From: Foetidibacter luteolus
Lineage (GTDB): Bacteria > Bacteroidota > Bacteroidia > Chitinophagales > Chitinophagaceae
Assembly (NCBI RefSeq): GCF_009650435.1
Contig: NZ_VVIP01000059.1
Coordinates: 62,001-126,000 of the forward strand
Reading direction: 5' to 3'
DNA length: 64,000 nt
Shown: piece by piece, positions 17,887-26,551 of the stretch
How positions within the stretch are numbered: position 1 is the first letter of the stretch
Layout of the letters: each line of letters starts with the position of its first letter
Translations under genes and position numbers: made by a program
Notes under the pieces: model-generated
What the model was told of the DNA's origin: nothing
The model's input: only the letters and a program-made list of their open reading frames with translations
Databases searched by the model: none

Positions 17887-18897
17887 TTAATTGTTAAGTT
17901 TCAAAATGATTGTCTCCGCGGGGGTTTGCAACCGTATGGTGCCGTTGGGTTCTATTTCCGCGGCCCGGTAGGGCACCCAGTAAGCGGGCTGGCCTTTAAA
18001 CACGCTTTCCGCCAAAACGGACCCGGTTTTTGTGTTAAAGGCCTGTATGCGCACACCTTTGCCGGCTTCGGTTACTACCGTAAATATATCCCCCGATGCA
18101 AAGGCGGTTACCGGCAGGCGGCCAATGGTTTTACCCTGCAGGCCGCCAGATGAAACCAGGCTGTAGCTCTTCCCGGCATCATACAGGTACCACTCGGTTC
18201 CTGTACAAACCACTATTTTGTTGCCGGGTATAAACTCAATGGCCGAAACGCTGATGTGGGAACTGTCAACAAAAAGAAGGGCGCCATTTGAACTGTAGTA
18301 TTGAATATGGCTGAAAATGCCCCCTGCTTTAAAACTCAGCAGGGCGATATACCTGTTATCAGGGGCAGAGAAAAGACCGGCAGGATTATCATTGTTTATT
18401 TTATGTTCCCATACCCGGTTGCCATTTTTATCATACTTAAACAGGTACATGGCTGGCGGGTCTCCCGGCATAGCTTTATTGCCCGCTATAATAAGGGTGC
18501 CATCTTCAGACAAAGTTGCCGCGAATGGGGCGCCGGCAACTTTACCAACAGATTTTATCAGCACTCCGTTAGAGTTATAAAAATTAGCATAGGCATTATT
18601 GTTTACATGGCTGCCGGCTTTATCACCATAAGCAACAATCCTGTCTGCTTTTTGGGCATAGGCAATATTGCCCAGGGCTTCTGTTATAATGCCGCCATTC
18701 TTTAGTTTATACACCGGTTTGCCGGCTGTTTTGCCCATTTCAAAATAAGTTTCCTGCCCGTTTTTTGCCCCACCTGTAACAGCCTGCCTTGATATAACCC
18801 GGAAGGCGCCGGCTTGGGCGCAAATACCAACTGGAAGGATGGCCGCTGCTGCAAAAAACGCGGCTGTTGAAAGAATGCTGGTTAGTTTATTTTTCAT
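17887..18897 (-). CDS. Secreted beta-propeller-like protein
   Basis: 336 residues with a signal peptide (about 1-28, ending GICAQ). The rest is a series of short strand pairs with Asp/Asn-Gly turns (LFKYDKNGNRVWEHKI; YYSSNGALLFVDSS; AFNTKTGSVLAES), as in WD40/PQQ-like beta-propellers. No catalytic residues are recognised. Its stop lies 11 bp before the start of the giant M23-VWA protein, so the two are probably co-transcribed and may act together; this is inference from spacing. Confidence 0.75.
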   Translation of the reverse strand: MKNKLTSILSTAAFFAAAAILPVGICAQAGAFRVISRQAVTGGAKNGQETYFEMGKTAGKPVYKLKNGGIITEALGNIAYAQKADRIVAYGDKAGSHVNNNAYANFYNSNGVLIKSVGKVAGAPFAATLSEDGTLIIAGNKAMPGDPPAMYLFKYDKNGNRVWEHKINNDNPAGLFSAPDNRYIALLSFKAGGIFSHIQYYSSNGALLFVDSSHISVSAIEFIPGNKIVVCTGTEWYLYDAGKSYSLVSSGGLQGKTIGRLPVTAFASGDIFTVVTEAGKGVRIQAFNTKTGSVLAESVFKGQPAYWVPYRAAEIEPNGTIRLQTPAETIILKLNN

Positions 18898-19059
18898 GAT
18901 GTATGATTTAGGTTTTTGGCAATGTATGCGGGGGCAATAATCCGGCGCTGGTATTGCCGGAAAAATGTGTTGGTAACCCTGGCAGGGTAGTTTGCATGAA
19001 CGCGTTACACCCCATAATTTTCAGGGGTTGTTGAGGGTATAATACAACAAGATTTTTTT

Positions 19060-19193
19060 GGGGGTGTCCCTCGTACCTCGGGCCGGGCTATCCGCTGCAA
19101 GTCCTCACCACCTCCGCTAAGGCTGCGGTGGTTGCGGGCTTTCCGCTTCTATCCCTCACCCTAAGGTGTAACCTGTTCCTTCTTTCGCAGGCA
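19060..19193 (+). repeat. Dispersed repeat family C, copy C2
   Basis: Begins GGGGGTGTCCCTCG, has the GGGCTTTCCGCT core, ends ATCCCTCACCCTAAGGTG and TTTCGCAGGCAA. It contains a variant insert with the hairpin CCACCTCCGC...GCGGTGG, which recurs inverted at copy C8. Within the 850-bp gap 18898-19741, C2 and A3 are the only features supported; the rest is unassigned. Confidence 0.75.
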
Positions 19194-19579
19194 AATTGTA
19201 TAACAGTCTGTACTGCGTTTGCAGGACGGGCACAGCATTCTTCTGACAGAATTTAAAACTGGCCGCAGCCTGCTGTATATGGGCAATAGTTTTACCCAAT
19301 TGTTTCCAATCGTTTTTTAACCGTTTACCGGGGGTAATAAATGGGATAATGCCTATCATTTTGCGAAAAATCCCGGGAGAAAAAATCGCGAAGTAGTTGT
19401 ATAGAAAGGTGCTAAAATTTCCTTGCGTAGTTATACTATGTCTATATGGCAATGCACAGGTAAAGTACAAACTTAAATTGCCAAATCAAAGTGAAAACGG
19501 ATATTTTTTTGTGAGTATTTTCAAAGCTATGGTGTAAACAAGATTTCAAAAAGCCATAAGGGAAACTTGTTTGTAAATG

Positions 19580-19673
19580 CTACCCTGCGGGCAAAGCCGC
19601 ACAGCGAACAAGGCGTACAAGAGTGCGACGCAAGTAAAGCCTCATAGTGGTTCCTGCAGCCGGGTACATAAAA
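19580..19673 (+). repeat. Dispersed repeat family A, copy A3
   Basis: CTACCCTGCGGGCAAAGCCG, then GTACAAGAGTGCGACGCAAG, then AGCCGGGTACATAAAA. It is the closest relative of A2 and lies just after the 3' end of the pyrophosphatase gene. Confidence 0.85.
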
Positions 19674-19741
19674 TTCTTTTCTTGCCGCAGGCTGGGTACA
19701 ATGGCTATAAACAAAAAAGGTGGCCTAAGCCACCCTTTCAG

Positions 19742-22192
19742 TTATTTTATTTCAAGCTGCAGGTTTATCTTTTTATTACCCTCCAAAAACTCTTTGTACT
19801 TATCTATTATCTCGGACGGTTGCTCCTTGCCATTGATGTAGAGCTTATTATCTTTTACTTCAACAGATACTTTATCATCACCGGTAAGACCATCTTTTTT
19901 CAGGGCTGCCAGTAACGCTTCGGCATCGTTGGCCGTGTTATCGGTTTTAAAAGTTAAAGAAGCATCTTTACCATCAATTTTCAGTTCAATTTTCTTTTCC
20001 GCAACATGTTCGCTGTTGCCTGTATGGTGTACCCGGGCCAGCGTGGGGGCAAGCACCAGCGATACGATAGACATCAGCTTGATCAATATGTTCATGCTGG
20101 GGCCGGAAGTATCTTTAAATGGGTCGCCAACGGTATCGCCGGTAACAGAGGCTTTGTGCGGCTCAGATTTTTTGTAATACATCTGGCCGTTAATGTCAAC
20201 ACCTTTTTCAAAAGATTTTTTGGCGTTGTCCCAGGCGCCGCCTGCATTGTTCTGGAACATGCCCATCAGCACACCGCTAACCGTTGCGCCGGCGAGGAAA
20301 CCGCCCAGCGCTTCAGGCCCCAGCAGAAAACCGATTAATATGGGAGAAATAATGGCGATAGCGCCGGGCATCATCATTTTCTTAATAGATGCATCAGTAG
20401 AAATAGCCACACACTTATCGTATTCCGGTTTGCCGGTACCTTCCATAATGCCTGGAATACTGCGGAACTGGCGGCGTACTTCTTCCACCATGCTCATAGC
20501 TGCTTCTCCCACTGCACGAATGGCCAGGGACGAGAATATGAAAGGTATCATGCCGCCCACAAAAAGGCTGGCCAGTACTTTAGCTTTGTAAATGTCAATG
20601 CCGTCAATACCCGCAACACCCACAAACGCCGCGAATAATGCCAGCGCCGTTAAGGCAGCAGAGGCGATAGCAAAACCTTTACCGGTAGCCGCGGTGGTAT
20701 TGCCCACGGCATCCAGCACATCGGTTTTTTCACGTACTTCTTTAGGCAGTTCGCTCATTTCGGCAATACCACCGGCATTATCGGCAATAGGGCCAAACGC
20801 GTCAATGGCCAGTTGCATGGCCGTGGTAGCCATCATACCTGCGGCGGCAATAGCTACACCATACAGGCCGGCACATTCGTAAGAGCCCCAGATACCACCT
20901 GCGAGTACCAGTATGGGCAGAAAAGTTGATTCCATACCTACTGCCAGGCCACCTATTACGTTGGTGGCGTGGCCTGTGCCCGACTGGCGGATGATGGAAA
21001 GCACAGGGCGTTTGCCCATAGCGGTATAATATTCTGTAATAATGCTCATTAAGGTACCCACAGCCAGGCCTACCACTATAGCGCCCATTACGCCATTTTG
21101 AGTAATGGCTTTAGCGGTTTCTTTTAACTCGCTGGTACCTGCTATAAAATCACGTTTCAGGTAAATGGCTTCTGGCGGAAGAATATAGTAAACCAGACCT
21201 GCGCTGGCAATGGCGGTAAGAACAATGGAACCCCAGTTACCCATGTTCAAGGCTTTCTGAACATTGTCTGTACTGATACCCGCCGCATCACTTACTTTAA
21301 CGAAGAAGGTGCCTATGATAGAGAAAATAATACCGATGCCGGCAATAAGCATGGGCAGCAGAATGGGGGAGAGGCCGCCAAAGTTGTCGGTAGCTTTTAT
21401 TTCAGCACCCAGCACCATAGTGGCGAGAACAGTGGCTACATAAGAGCCAAAAAGATCGGCGCCCATACCTGCTACATCTCCCACGTTATCGCCCACATTA
21501 TCAGCGATGGTGGCCGGGTTGCGGGGATCGTCTTCAGGAATGCCGGCTTCCACCTTGCCTACCAGGTCAGCGCCTACATCGGCAGCTTTTGTGTAAATGC
21601 CGCCACCTACACGTGCAAACAGGGCAATTGATTCCGCACCCAGGGAAAAACCGGTAAGCACTTCTATGGCCCTGGTCATTTCTTTTTCATCAAACCCGCC
21701 TGTGGCAAGGGAAGGAACAAACACTTTCAGCAGTATCAAAAACAAGCCGCCGAGGCCCAGTACGGCCAAACCGGCAACACCAAGCCCCATAACCGAACCA
21801 CCAGTAAAAGAAACTTTTAAAGCCTGCGCAAGGCTGGTGCGTGCCGCTTGTGCGGTACGTACGTTGGCCTTGGTGGCCACCTTCATGCCTATATACCCGG
21901 CAGTAGCGCTGGCAACGGCGCCTATAATAAACGATAACGCAATAAGCCAGTGAGAATCCGGGTTAGTATTGGCCATAACACCCAATAGCAGGGCCACAAT
22001 AATTACGAAGTAGGAGAGTATTTTCCATTCGGCTTTTAAAAATGCCATAGCGCCCACAGCTATGTAATTGCTGATCTCTTTCATCCGGTCGCTGCCTGCA
22101 TCCTGGCTGGAAACCCAGTTGAATTTTACCAGCGTATAAAGAAGGCCAATTACACCCATGAGCGGGACTGCATAAAACAACAGATTGTTCAT
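19742..22192 (-). CDS. hppA: Membrane-bound ion-pumping pyrophosphatase with C-terminal extension
   Basis: Couples pyrophosphate hydrolysis to export of H+ and/or Na+. Many membrane helices are present, with signature segments YTKAADVGADLVGKVEAGIP and NPATIADNVGDNVGDVAG near residues 200-240 and a mirrored acidic motif near 480 (AIDAFGPIADNAGGIAEM). GNTTAATGKG has Ala at the position that is Lys in potassium-independent enzymes, so this is predicted to be the K+-dependent class. Residues from about 721 form an extra soluble domain of about 98 residues, unusual for the family. ATG at 22192 is preferred to TTG at 22198. H+ versus Na+ specificity is not decided here. Confidence 0.95.
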   Translation of the reverse strand: MNNLLFYAVPLMGVIGLLYTLVKFNWVSSQDAGSDRMKEISNYIAVGAMAFLKAEWKILSYFVIIVALLLGVMANTNPDSHWLIALSFIIGAVASATAGYIGMKVATKANVRTAQAARTSLAQALKVSFTGGSVMGLGVAGLAVLGLGGLFLILLKVFVPSLATGGFDEKEMTRAIEVLTGFSLGAESIALFARVGGGIYTKAADVGADLVGKVEAGIPEDDPRNPATIADNVGDNVGDVAGMGADLFGSYVATVLATMVLGAEIKATDNFGGLSPILLPMLIAGIGIIFSIIGTFFVKVSDAAGISTDNVQKALNMGNWGSIVLTAIASAGLVYYILPPEAIYLKRDFIAGTSELKETAKAITQNGVMGAIVVGLAVGTLMSIITEYYTAMGKRPVLSIIRQSGTGHATNVIGGLAVGMESTFLPILVLAGGIWGSYECAGLYGVAIAAAGMMATTAMQLAIDAFGPIADNAGGIAEMSELPKEVREKTDVLDAVGNTTAATGKGFAIASAALTALALFAAFVGVAGIDGIDIYKAKVLASLFVGGMIPFIFSSLAIRAVGEAAMSMVEEVRRQFRSIPGIMEGTGKPEYDKCVAISTDASIKKMMMPGAIAIISPILIGFLLGPEALGGFLAGATVSGVLMGMFQNNAGGAWDNAKKSFEKGVDINGQMYYKKSEPHKASVTGDTVGDPFKDTSGPSMNILIKLMSIVSLVLAPTLARVHHTGNSEHVAEKKIELKIDGKDASLTFKTDNTANDAEALLAALKKDGLTGDDKVSVEVKDNKLYINGKEQPSEIIDKYKEFLEGNKKINLQLEIK

Positions 22193-22226
22193 AAGCAAGT
22201 ATAACGTGATTAAATTATAAGGATGG

Positions 22227-22234
22227 CAAAAATA
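22227..22234 (-). promoter_or_regulatory. -7 promoter element of hppA
   Basis: On the minus strand, TATTTTTG matches the Bacteroidota -7 consensus TAnnTTTG exactly, 35 bp before the hppA ATG. No clear -33 TTTG is seen. Confidence 0.55.
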
Positions 22235-22507
22235 GGGGGTAAATTGATAAAATGTTAAAAAGCAGAAATTTAGATGTAACTAATGTATGCGTGTTACAAA
22301 CAAGGGAAAGTTCTTCATTAAACAGGCTTACGTTGGCACGGTTATCGAAGATAACCTTTTGTTCACCGATTAAAAATGTTAAAAAGGGGCTTAAAATTAG
22401 TTTTGGTTTTAATTAGTTTTTAATTTTACCCCTGTTAACGATTCAGAAAAATATTTTATATAAAGATACTATCCATAGGGGTATGGATTGTTTATGAAGG
22501 GTTACAG

Positions 22508-22535
22508 AGAGGTTCATTCTTGAACCTCTTTTTTT
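22508..22535 (+). terminator. Orphan intrinsic terminator
   Basis: A perfect 9-bp stem AGAGGTTCA / TGAACCTCT, loop TTCT, followed by TTTTTT. No coding gene ends before it on the plus strand, so it may end a short untranslated transcript starting in 22400-22440. The 900-bp gap 22193-23098 otherwise holds the hppA promoter and repeat B1; nothing else is recognised in it. Confidence 0.7.
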
Positions 22536-22699
22536 ATGCCATCCATCTGCAAGCCGCTGTGAATTATTCGTGTTGTTAACGTCAGCGTGCTTTTTTAGAC
22601 TATTCTCAGGAAAATACCGAATAAAGCAGGTGCGCTGCATCCTGTTTTCACAAGCAGGTTAATGCGCCAAATCAGTAAAAATACTGGTTTAGATAATCT

Positions 22700-22788
22700 A
22701 TCCGGGTCTGAAAAGCTGCCCAATGAACCAAACGATGAAAGGATTGCGACGCAACCGGGCCGCCATGAAAAACCGGACGCTGGTATCT
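22700..22788 (+). repeat. Dispersed repeat family B, copy B1
   Basis: TCCGGGTCTGAAAAGCTGCC, then CCAATGAACCAAACGATG, then ATTGCGACGCAACC and the shared 3' end GCCGCCATGAAAAACC...CTGGTATCT. Confidence 0.85.
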
Positions 22789-23098
22789 ATATTCTTTTCT
22801 TCCACAAAATCCCGGCTCATTAACCAACTGGAAAAGCTTGTTGCACTACTTGCATTTCTGAAAAATTATTACCATATTTAAAGTGATAAGATTGCTGCAT
22901 TTGTGTCATGCCGCTACAGCCTCCTTAAAATAAACGCACATCTTTTATCGCCAATTCCCAACGTGAAAAATCACATTCATAAAGGTGTAAATACGCCTTG
23001 ATGCAGGCTTTCAGGCAGCGTATGTTTGAAAGCGTACCCTGATTAAAACACCCGGAAAGCCGAAAAGGGGTTAAGAGTAGGCGCTTAAAAATGTTTGT

Positions 23099-24316
23099 AT
23101 GACGGGTTCAGTAATCCTTGATGTGATTATAGGGCTTGTATTTATTTACCTGCTATACTCGCTGCTGGCAAGCATACTGCAGGAGTTTATAGCGGTTAAG
23201 CTCGCCTTTCGTTCCAAAATTTTAGAAAAGGCTATACTGCGCATGCTGGAAGATGGCAAAACCACGCACAAGTACCGTATTATTGACAGGTTTAAAGGTT
23301 TTGCCCACCTGCTGGGCCGCCCTAACCTGCTGAAAAACAAAAAAATAGCTTCCTGGTTTTATGCCCACCCCTTAATAAAATACCTGGGGGAGGACAACTT
23401 TTTCAGCAAGCCCGCTTATATCTCTTCCCGCAATTTCTCCAAAGTGCTAATTGACCTGCTGCACGGCCTGGATGGAAACAGCGAACTGCATGCCCTTAAA
23501 ATAAAGCAGGCTATCGAAACCGGTACCATTGCCACGTTTGCGGTAGATACGGTTAACGAAAAAAGCAATCCTGCTATAGAGGCCATCAGTGCAGCAGGCA
23601 TTGCCGCAAAAGAAAAAATAAATGAGGATACTACCCTGTTTCTGCAAAGCCTTTGGCGGGATGCTTCCGGCGATGTAAACAAATTCCGCACCCTGCTGGA
23701 ACAATGGTTTGACGATACCATGGACCGTGCTACCGGCTGGTACAAGCGCTACACCAAATACCTGCTTTTTATTATAGGCTTAATCATCGCCATCGGTTTT
23801 AACCTGGACACTATTTCCATTGTAAAAAAACTTGCCCGCGACCCTAAGCTGAGGGAACAACTGGTAAACAACGCTTCTGCTTACATGAAGGAAAACCAGG
23901 ACCTGGGCATGCGCATGCAGGCCATGCGTGAAAAGGGGTTGGACAGCACGGTAGAATTTCTTTCTATGCAGGCCAGTTACGATGATTTATCAAGGCGAAG
24001 CCGTGAACTTTCTGATTCTGCCAACAGCCTTATCAGGAAAGATATCAAGAACGTAAACGACCTGCTGGGCATGGGCTGGGATCATGGCTTTTTAAGAGGG
24101 GTTACCGGCAAAAGCATCATAGGCTGGCTTATAACAGCATTTGCATTATCGCTGGGGGCGCCCTTCTGGTACGACATGCTTAGCAAGCTAATGAAGGTTA
24201 AAAATTCCACCAGCAGCCGCACCGCTACCGATGGGCCGGCCGGCAGCAATACACCCGCCGCGGCGCCTGTAACCGTTCATGTTAACACTCAATCCGGCGA
24301 GGAGGCCGTAGGTTAA
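23099..24316 (+). CDS. Conserved membrane protein of metacaspase/GH46 gene group
   Basis: 405 residues, no named family. Membrane segments lie near residues 4-26, 221-240 and 338-358. Conserved-looking segments include WFDDTMDRATGWYKRYTK just before the second membrane segment, and ALSLGAPFWYDMLSKL after the third. Between membrane segments 1 and 2 lies a long, mostly helical domain (residues 40-215); another helical, heptad-like region spans 245-320, and the C-terminus is a low-complexity Ala/Thr/Pro tail. It is the first gene of a tight unit: the next start lies 3 bp after its stop. The topology and position suggest a membrane anchor or channel part of the system; this is inference. Confidence 0.8.
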   Translation: MTGSVILDVIIGLVFIYLLYSLLASILQEFIAVKLAFRSKILEKAILRMLEDGKTTHKYRIIDRFKGFAHLLGRPNLLKNKKIASWFYAHPLIKYLGEDNFFSKPAYISSRNFSKVLIDLLHGLDGNSELHALKIKQAIETGTIATFAVDTVNEKSNPAIEAISAAGIAAKEKINEDTTLFLQSLWRDASGDVNKFRTLLEQWFDDTMDRATGWYKRYTKYLLFIIGLIIAIGFNLDTISIVKKLARDPKLREQLVNNASAYMKENQDLGMRMQAMREKGLDSTVEFLSMQASYDDLSRRSRELSDSANSLIRKDIKNVNDLLGMGWDHGFLRGVTGKSIIGWLITAFALSLGAPFWYDMLSKLMKVKNSTSSRTATDGPAGSNTPAAAPVTVHVNTQSGEEAVG

Positions 24317-24319
24317 GTT

Positions 24320-25288
24320 ATGGCACAGTTGATAGTAAAAGCCAACAAGCTAAACAAGCGAAGCAGCGTGCCCGCTTTTTTGCCCGATAATACCAACATA
24401 ACCGGTGTTGTGCTTAAAAATTTTGTGTTCCAGGGAGATGAAGTGACCGTTGTTCCCAACCCGTCGCTCGGCAAATGGTACAAAGACCGCGACAACCAGT
24501 TCTACTGGGGCGGTGGCCTTAATGTTTTAGAGCCGGATGTTGATGACCAGGCCCCGGAACTGGTAACACCCGATAATGAAACCATGGAAAACGCGGTTAT
24601 CAGCCCGGTTGTAAAGAAAAAGATTGAGCAGGTAATAAACGCTTTTGAAACAGGCAGTGCACAGGGCAACTACGCCACGCTGGTTAAATACCCCGATTAT
24701 ACTGACCCGGATACCGGCAACCGTATTGTGCAGGTAACATTTGGCCGTTCGCAAACCACAGAATTTGGCCATTTAAAAGCCCTTGTGCAGGATTATGTGG
24801 ATAGCGGCGGCGCTTTCGCCACGGCGCTTAGCCCGTTTTTACCCCGTTTGGGCAAAAAGCCCAGCCTGGCCACCAACGATGAGTTTTGCAATGCGCTTAA
24901 AAATGCAGGTAAAAACGATCCGCTGATGAAAGTTTGCCAGGACAGGCTGTTCGATGCCAAATATTACCAGCCTGCCTATAAGTGGTTTTCTGTAAATGGC
25001 TTTACCCTGCCGCTTAGCCTGCTTACCATTTACGACAGCATTATACATTCGGGCAGCATTCTTGGTTTTTTGCGTAAGCGTTTTAACACGGTTGTGCCTG
25101 CCAGCGGCGGTAACGAAAAAGAGTGGATAACCAACTACATCAATGCACGCAATAGCTGGCTGGCCAACCATAGCAGTACGCTATTGCAAAAAACGGTGTA
25201 CCGCACCAAATGCCTGCAGCAGCAGGCGCAACAGCAAAACTGGAATTTAAGCGCCCCGGTAAATGCCAACGGAATAACCATCAGTTAG
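24320..25288 (+). CDS. SH3-like plus GH46 chitosanase-like protein
   Basis: 322 residues. N-terminal bacterial SH3-like domain (about 3-68: VKANKLNKRSSVPAF...GKWYKDRDNQFYWGGGL), then a GH46 chitosanase/lysozyme-superfamily domain (about 95-312). Matching segments are VTFGRSQTTEFGHLKALVQD (139-158), SLLTIYDSIIHSGSILGFLR (233-252) and GGNEKEWITNYINARNSWL (263-281). E110 and D129 or D131 fit the catalytic acid/base spacing of GH46. No signal peptide is present, which is odd for a chitosan or peptidoglycan hydrolase. The substrate is unproven; peptidoglycan is as likely as chitosan. It is translated 3 bp after the membrane protein. Confidence 0.85.
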   Translation: MAQLIVKANKLNKRSSVPAFLPDNTNITGVVLKNFVFQGDEVTVVPNPSLGKWYKDRDNQFYWGGGLNVLEPDVDDQAPELVTPDNETMENAVISPVVKKKIEQVINAFETGSAQGNYATLVKYPDYTDPDTGNRIVQVTFGRSQTTEFGHLKALVQDYVDSGGAFATALSPFLPRLGKKPSLATNDEFCNALKNAGKNDPLMKVCQDRLFDAKYYQPAYKWFSVNGFTLPLSLLTIYDSIIHSGSILGFLRKRFNTVVPASGGNEKEWITNYINARNSWLANHSSTLLQKTVYRTKCLQQQAQQQNWNLSAPVNANGITIS

Positions 25289-25293
25289 AATTT

Positions 25294-25390
25294 TTTTGGG
25301 CCCGGCATTAGGAACTATTATGAGGCTTTGCTTGCGTCGCACTCTTGTACTGTTGGATTCTTTACGCAGCTTTTCTCACCGGGTAGGCTT
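25294..25390 (-). repeat. Dispersed repeat family A, copy A4, inside the operon
   Basis: Inverted copy: TGGGCCCGGCATT, GAGGCTTTGCTTGCGTCGCA, CTCTTGTAC, ACGCAGCTTTTCTCACCGGG. It fills most of the 234-bp gap between the GH46-like gene and the metacaspase gene. Further short GC-rich palindromic segments (CTGCCGCCTTCGGCGCCAGG) follow to about 25470. Confidence 0.8.
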
Positions 25391-25522
25391 GTTCCTGCCG
25401 CCTTCGGCGCCAGGAACTTGTTTGAAGGCTCGTGGCACATGTTTCTGCCGCCCCTGGCGTCAGAAACTTTTTAGGGATTGCGTTTATTCATCAGCATTCT
25501 TGAACTTAAAATAAAACAAACT

Positions 25523-26338
25523 ATGCCAAACAAGTATGCACTATGCATCGGTATCAACAATTATCCGGGTACCGGCAGCGACCTTTCCGGTTGCGTAAAC
25601 GATGCGAACGATTGGGGTGATATTCTGGCCCAGCGGGGTTTTACGGTTCAAAAAATACTGGACAAATCTGCCAAACGGCAGTCCATGCTAACCGCCATAC
25701 AGGCTGTAATAGACAAAGCTCACAAAGGCGACAGTGTTGTACTGCAGTACTCCGGTCATGGCAGCTACGTGCCTGATGAAGATGGTGATGAGCCCGACGG
25801 TACGGATGAATGCCTTTGCCCTTATGACATCAATACCAAAGGGCCCATTACCGATGATGAACTGTTTGATATATTCAGCTCAAAGGAAAAAGGCGTAAAG
25901 CTGGTAATGATATCCGATTCCTGCCATTCAGGTACGGTAGCCAGGTTTGCGCCGGGTATACTCGCCGGCCCCAAGGAAAAAAATGCGCAGGTTAGAAAGG
26001 TAAAGTTTCTGCCACCTGCCACTTTTTTAGCGCCGAAAGAAATAAACAAGCTGGGCATTACCCGCAGCCAGCGCCGCTCATCGCCGCCCGGGCGTTATGG
26101 CGCTTTGCTCATGGCCGGCTGCCAGGATACGGAGTACAGTTATGATGCTTACTTCAATGGCCGGCCCAATGGTGCTTTCAGTTTTGCCGCACTCGCCACG
26201 TTAAAACAACTAAAACCCACGGCCACTTACGGTGAATGGTTTAAGGCCATCCGCAAAATATTACCCACACAGTTATACCCGCAAACGCCCAACCTCTTTG
26301 GTAGCGCCAGCATGAAGAAATGGAAAGTATTTGCATAG
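25523..26338 (+). CDS. Metacaspase (C14 caspase-family protease)
   Basis: 271 residues from ATG 25523, giving MPNKYALCIGINNYPG, the usual first strand; 15 further upstream codons carry no conserved sequence. Catalytic dyad: H79 in YSGHGSY and C134 in ISDSCHSGT. The substrate-pocket loop DEDGDEPDGTDECLCPYDI (85-103) and GAFSFAALATL (217-227) match type I metacaspases. It should cleave after Arg or Lys. No death-fold or other adaptor domain is fused. It is the third gene of a unit ended by the terminator at 26361, suggesting that it works with the membrane protein and the GH46-like protein. Confidence 0.92.
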   Translation: MPNKYALCIGINNYPGTGSDLSGCVNDANDWGDILAQRGFTVQKILDKSAKRQSMLTAIQAVIDKAHKGDSVVLQYSGHGSYVPDEDGDEPDGTDECLCPYDINTKGPITDDELFDIFSSKEKGVKLVMISDSCHSGTVARFAPGILAGPKEKNAQVRKVKFLPPATFLAPKEINKLGITRSQRRSSPPGRYGALLMAGCQDTEYSYDAYFNGRPNGAFSFAALATLKQLKPTATYGEWFKAIRKILPTQLYPQTPNLFGSASMKKWKVFA

Positions 26339-26360
26339 CAGTCTTAACTGGATTTTTCTA

Positions 26361-26398
26361 AACAGCCGCAGGATGAAACTCTGCGGCTGTTTTTGTTT
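26361..26398 (+). terminator. Intrinsic terminator after the metacaspase gene
   Basis: An 11-bp stem AACAGCCGCAG / CTGCGGCTGTT with a 9-nt loop, followed by TTTGTTTTG. It closes the 23099-26338 unit. Confidence 0.85.
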
Positions 26399-26551
26399 TG
26401 GGGCGGAAGCAAGGGGGATTTAACGGTAAGTGAAGAAGGAAAAACCTGGCTCGAAATGCGTGATTTCGATAGTTGCTTCAAGAAAGCATAACAATAGCTT
26501 TGTTGCTTTAAATGATTTAAGATGTACTCAAGTTTTAAAACTAAACTCAAT

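Noticed and set aside
19156..19470. ORF of 104 codons on the minus strand
   Set aside because: Its 3' end lies in repeat C2, it has no recognised family or plausible start, and it is in an AT-rich gap. A gene relic cannot be excluded.
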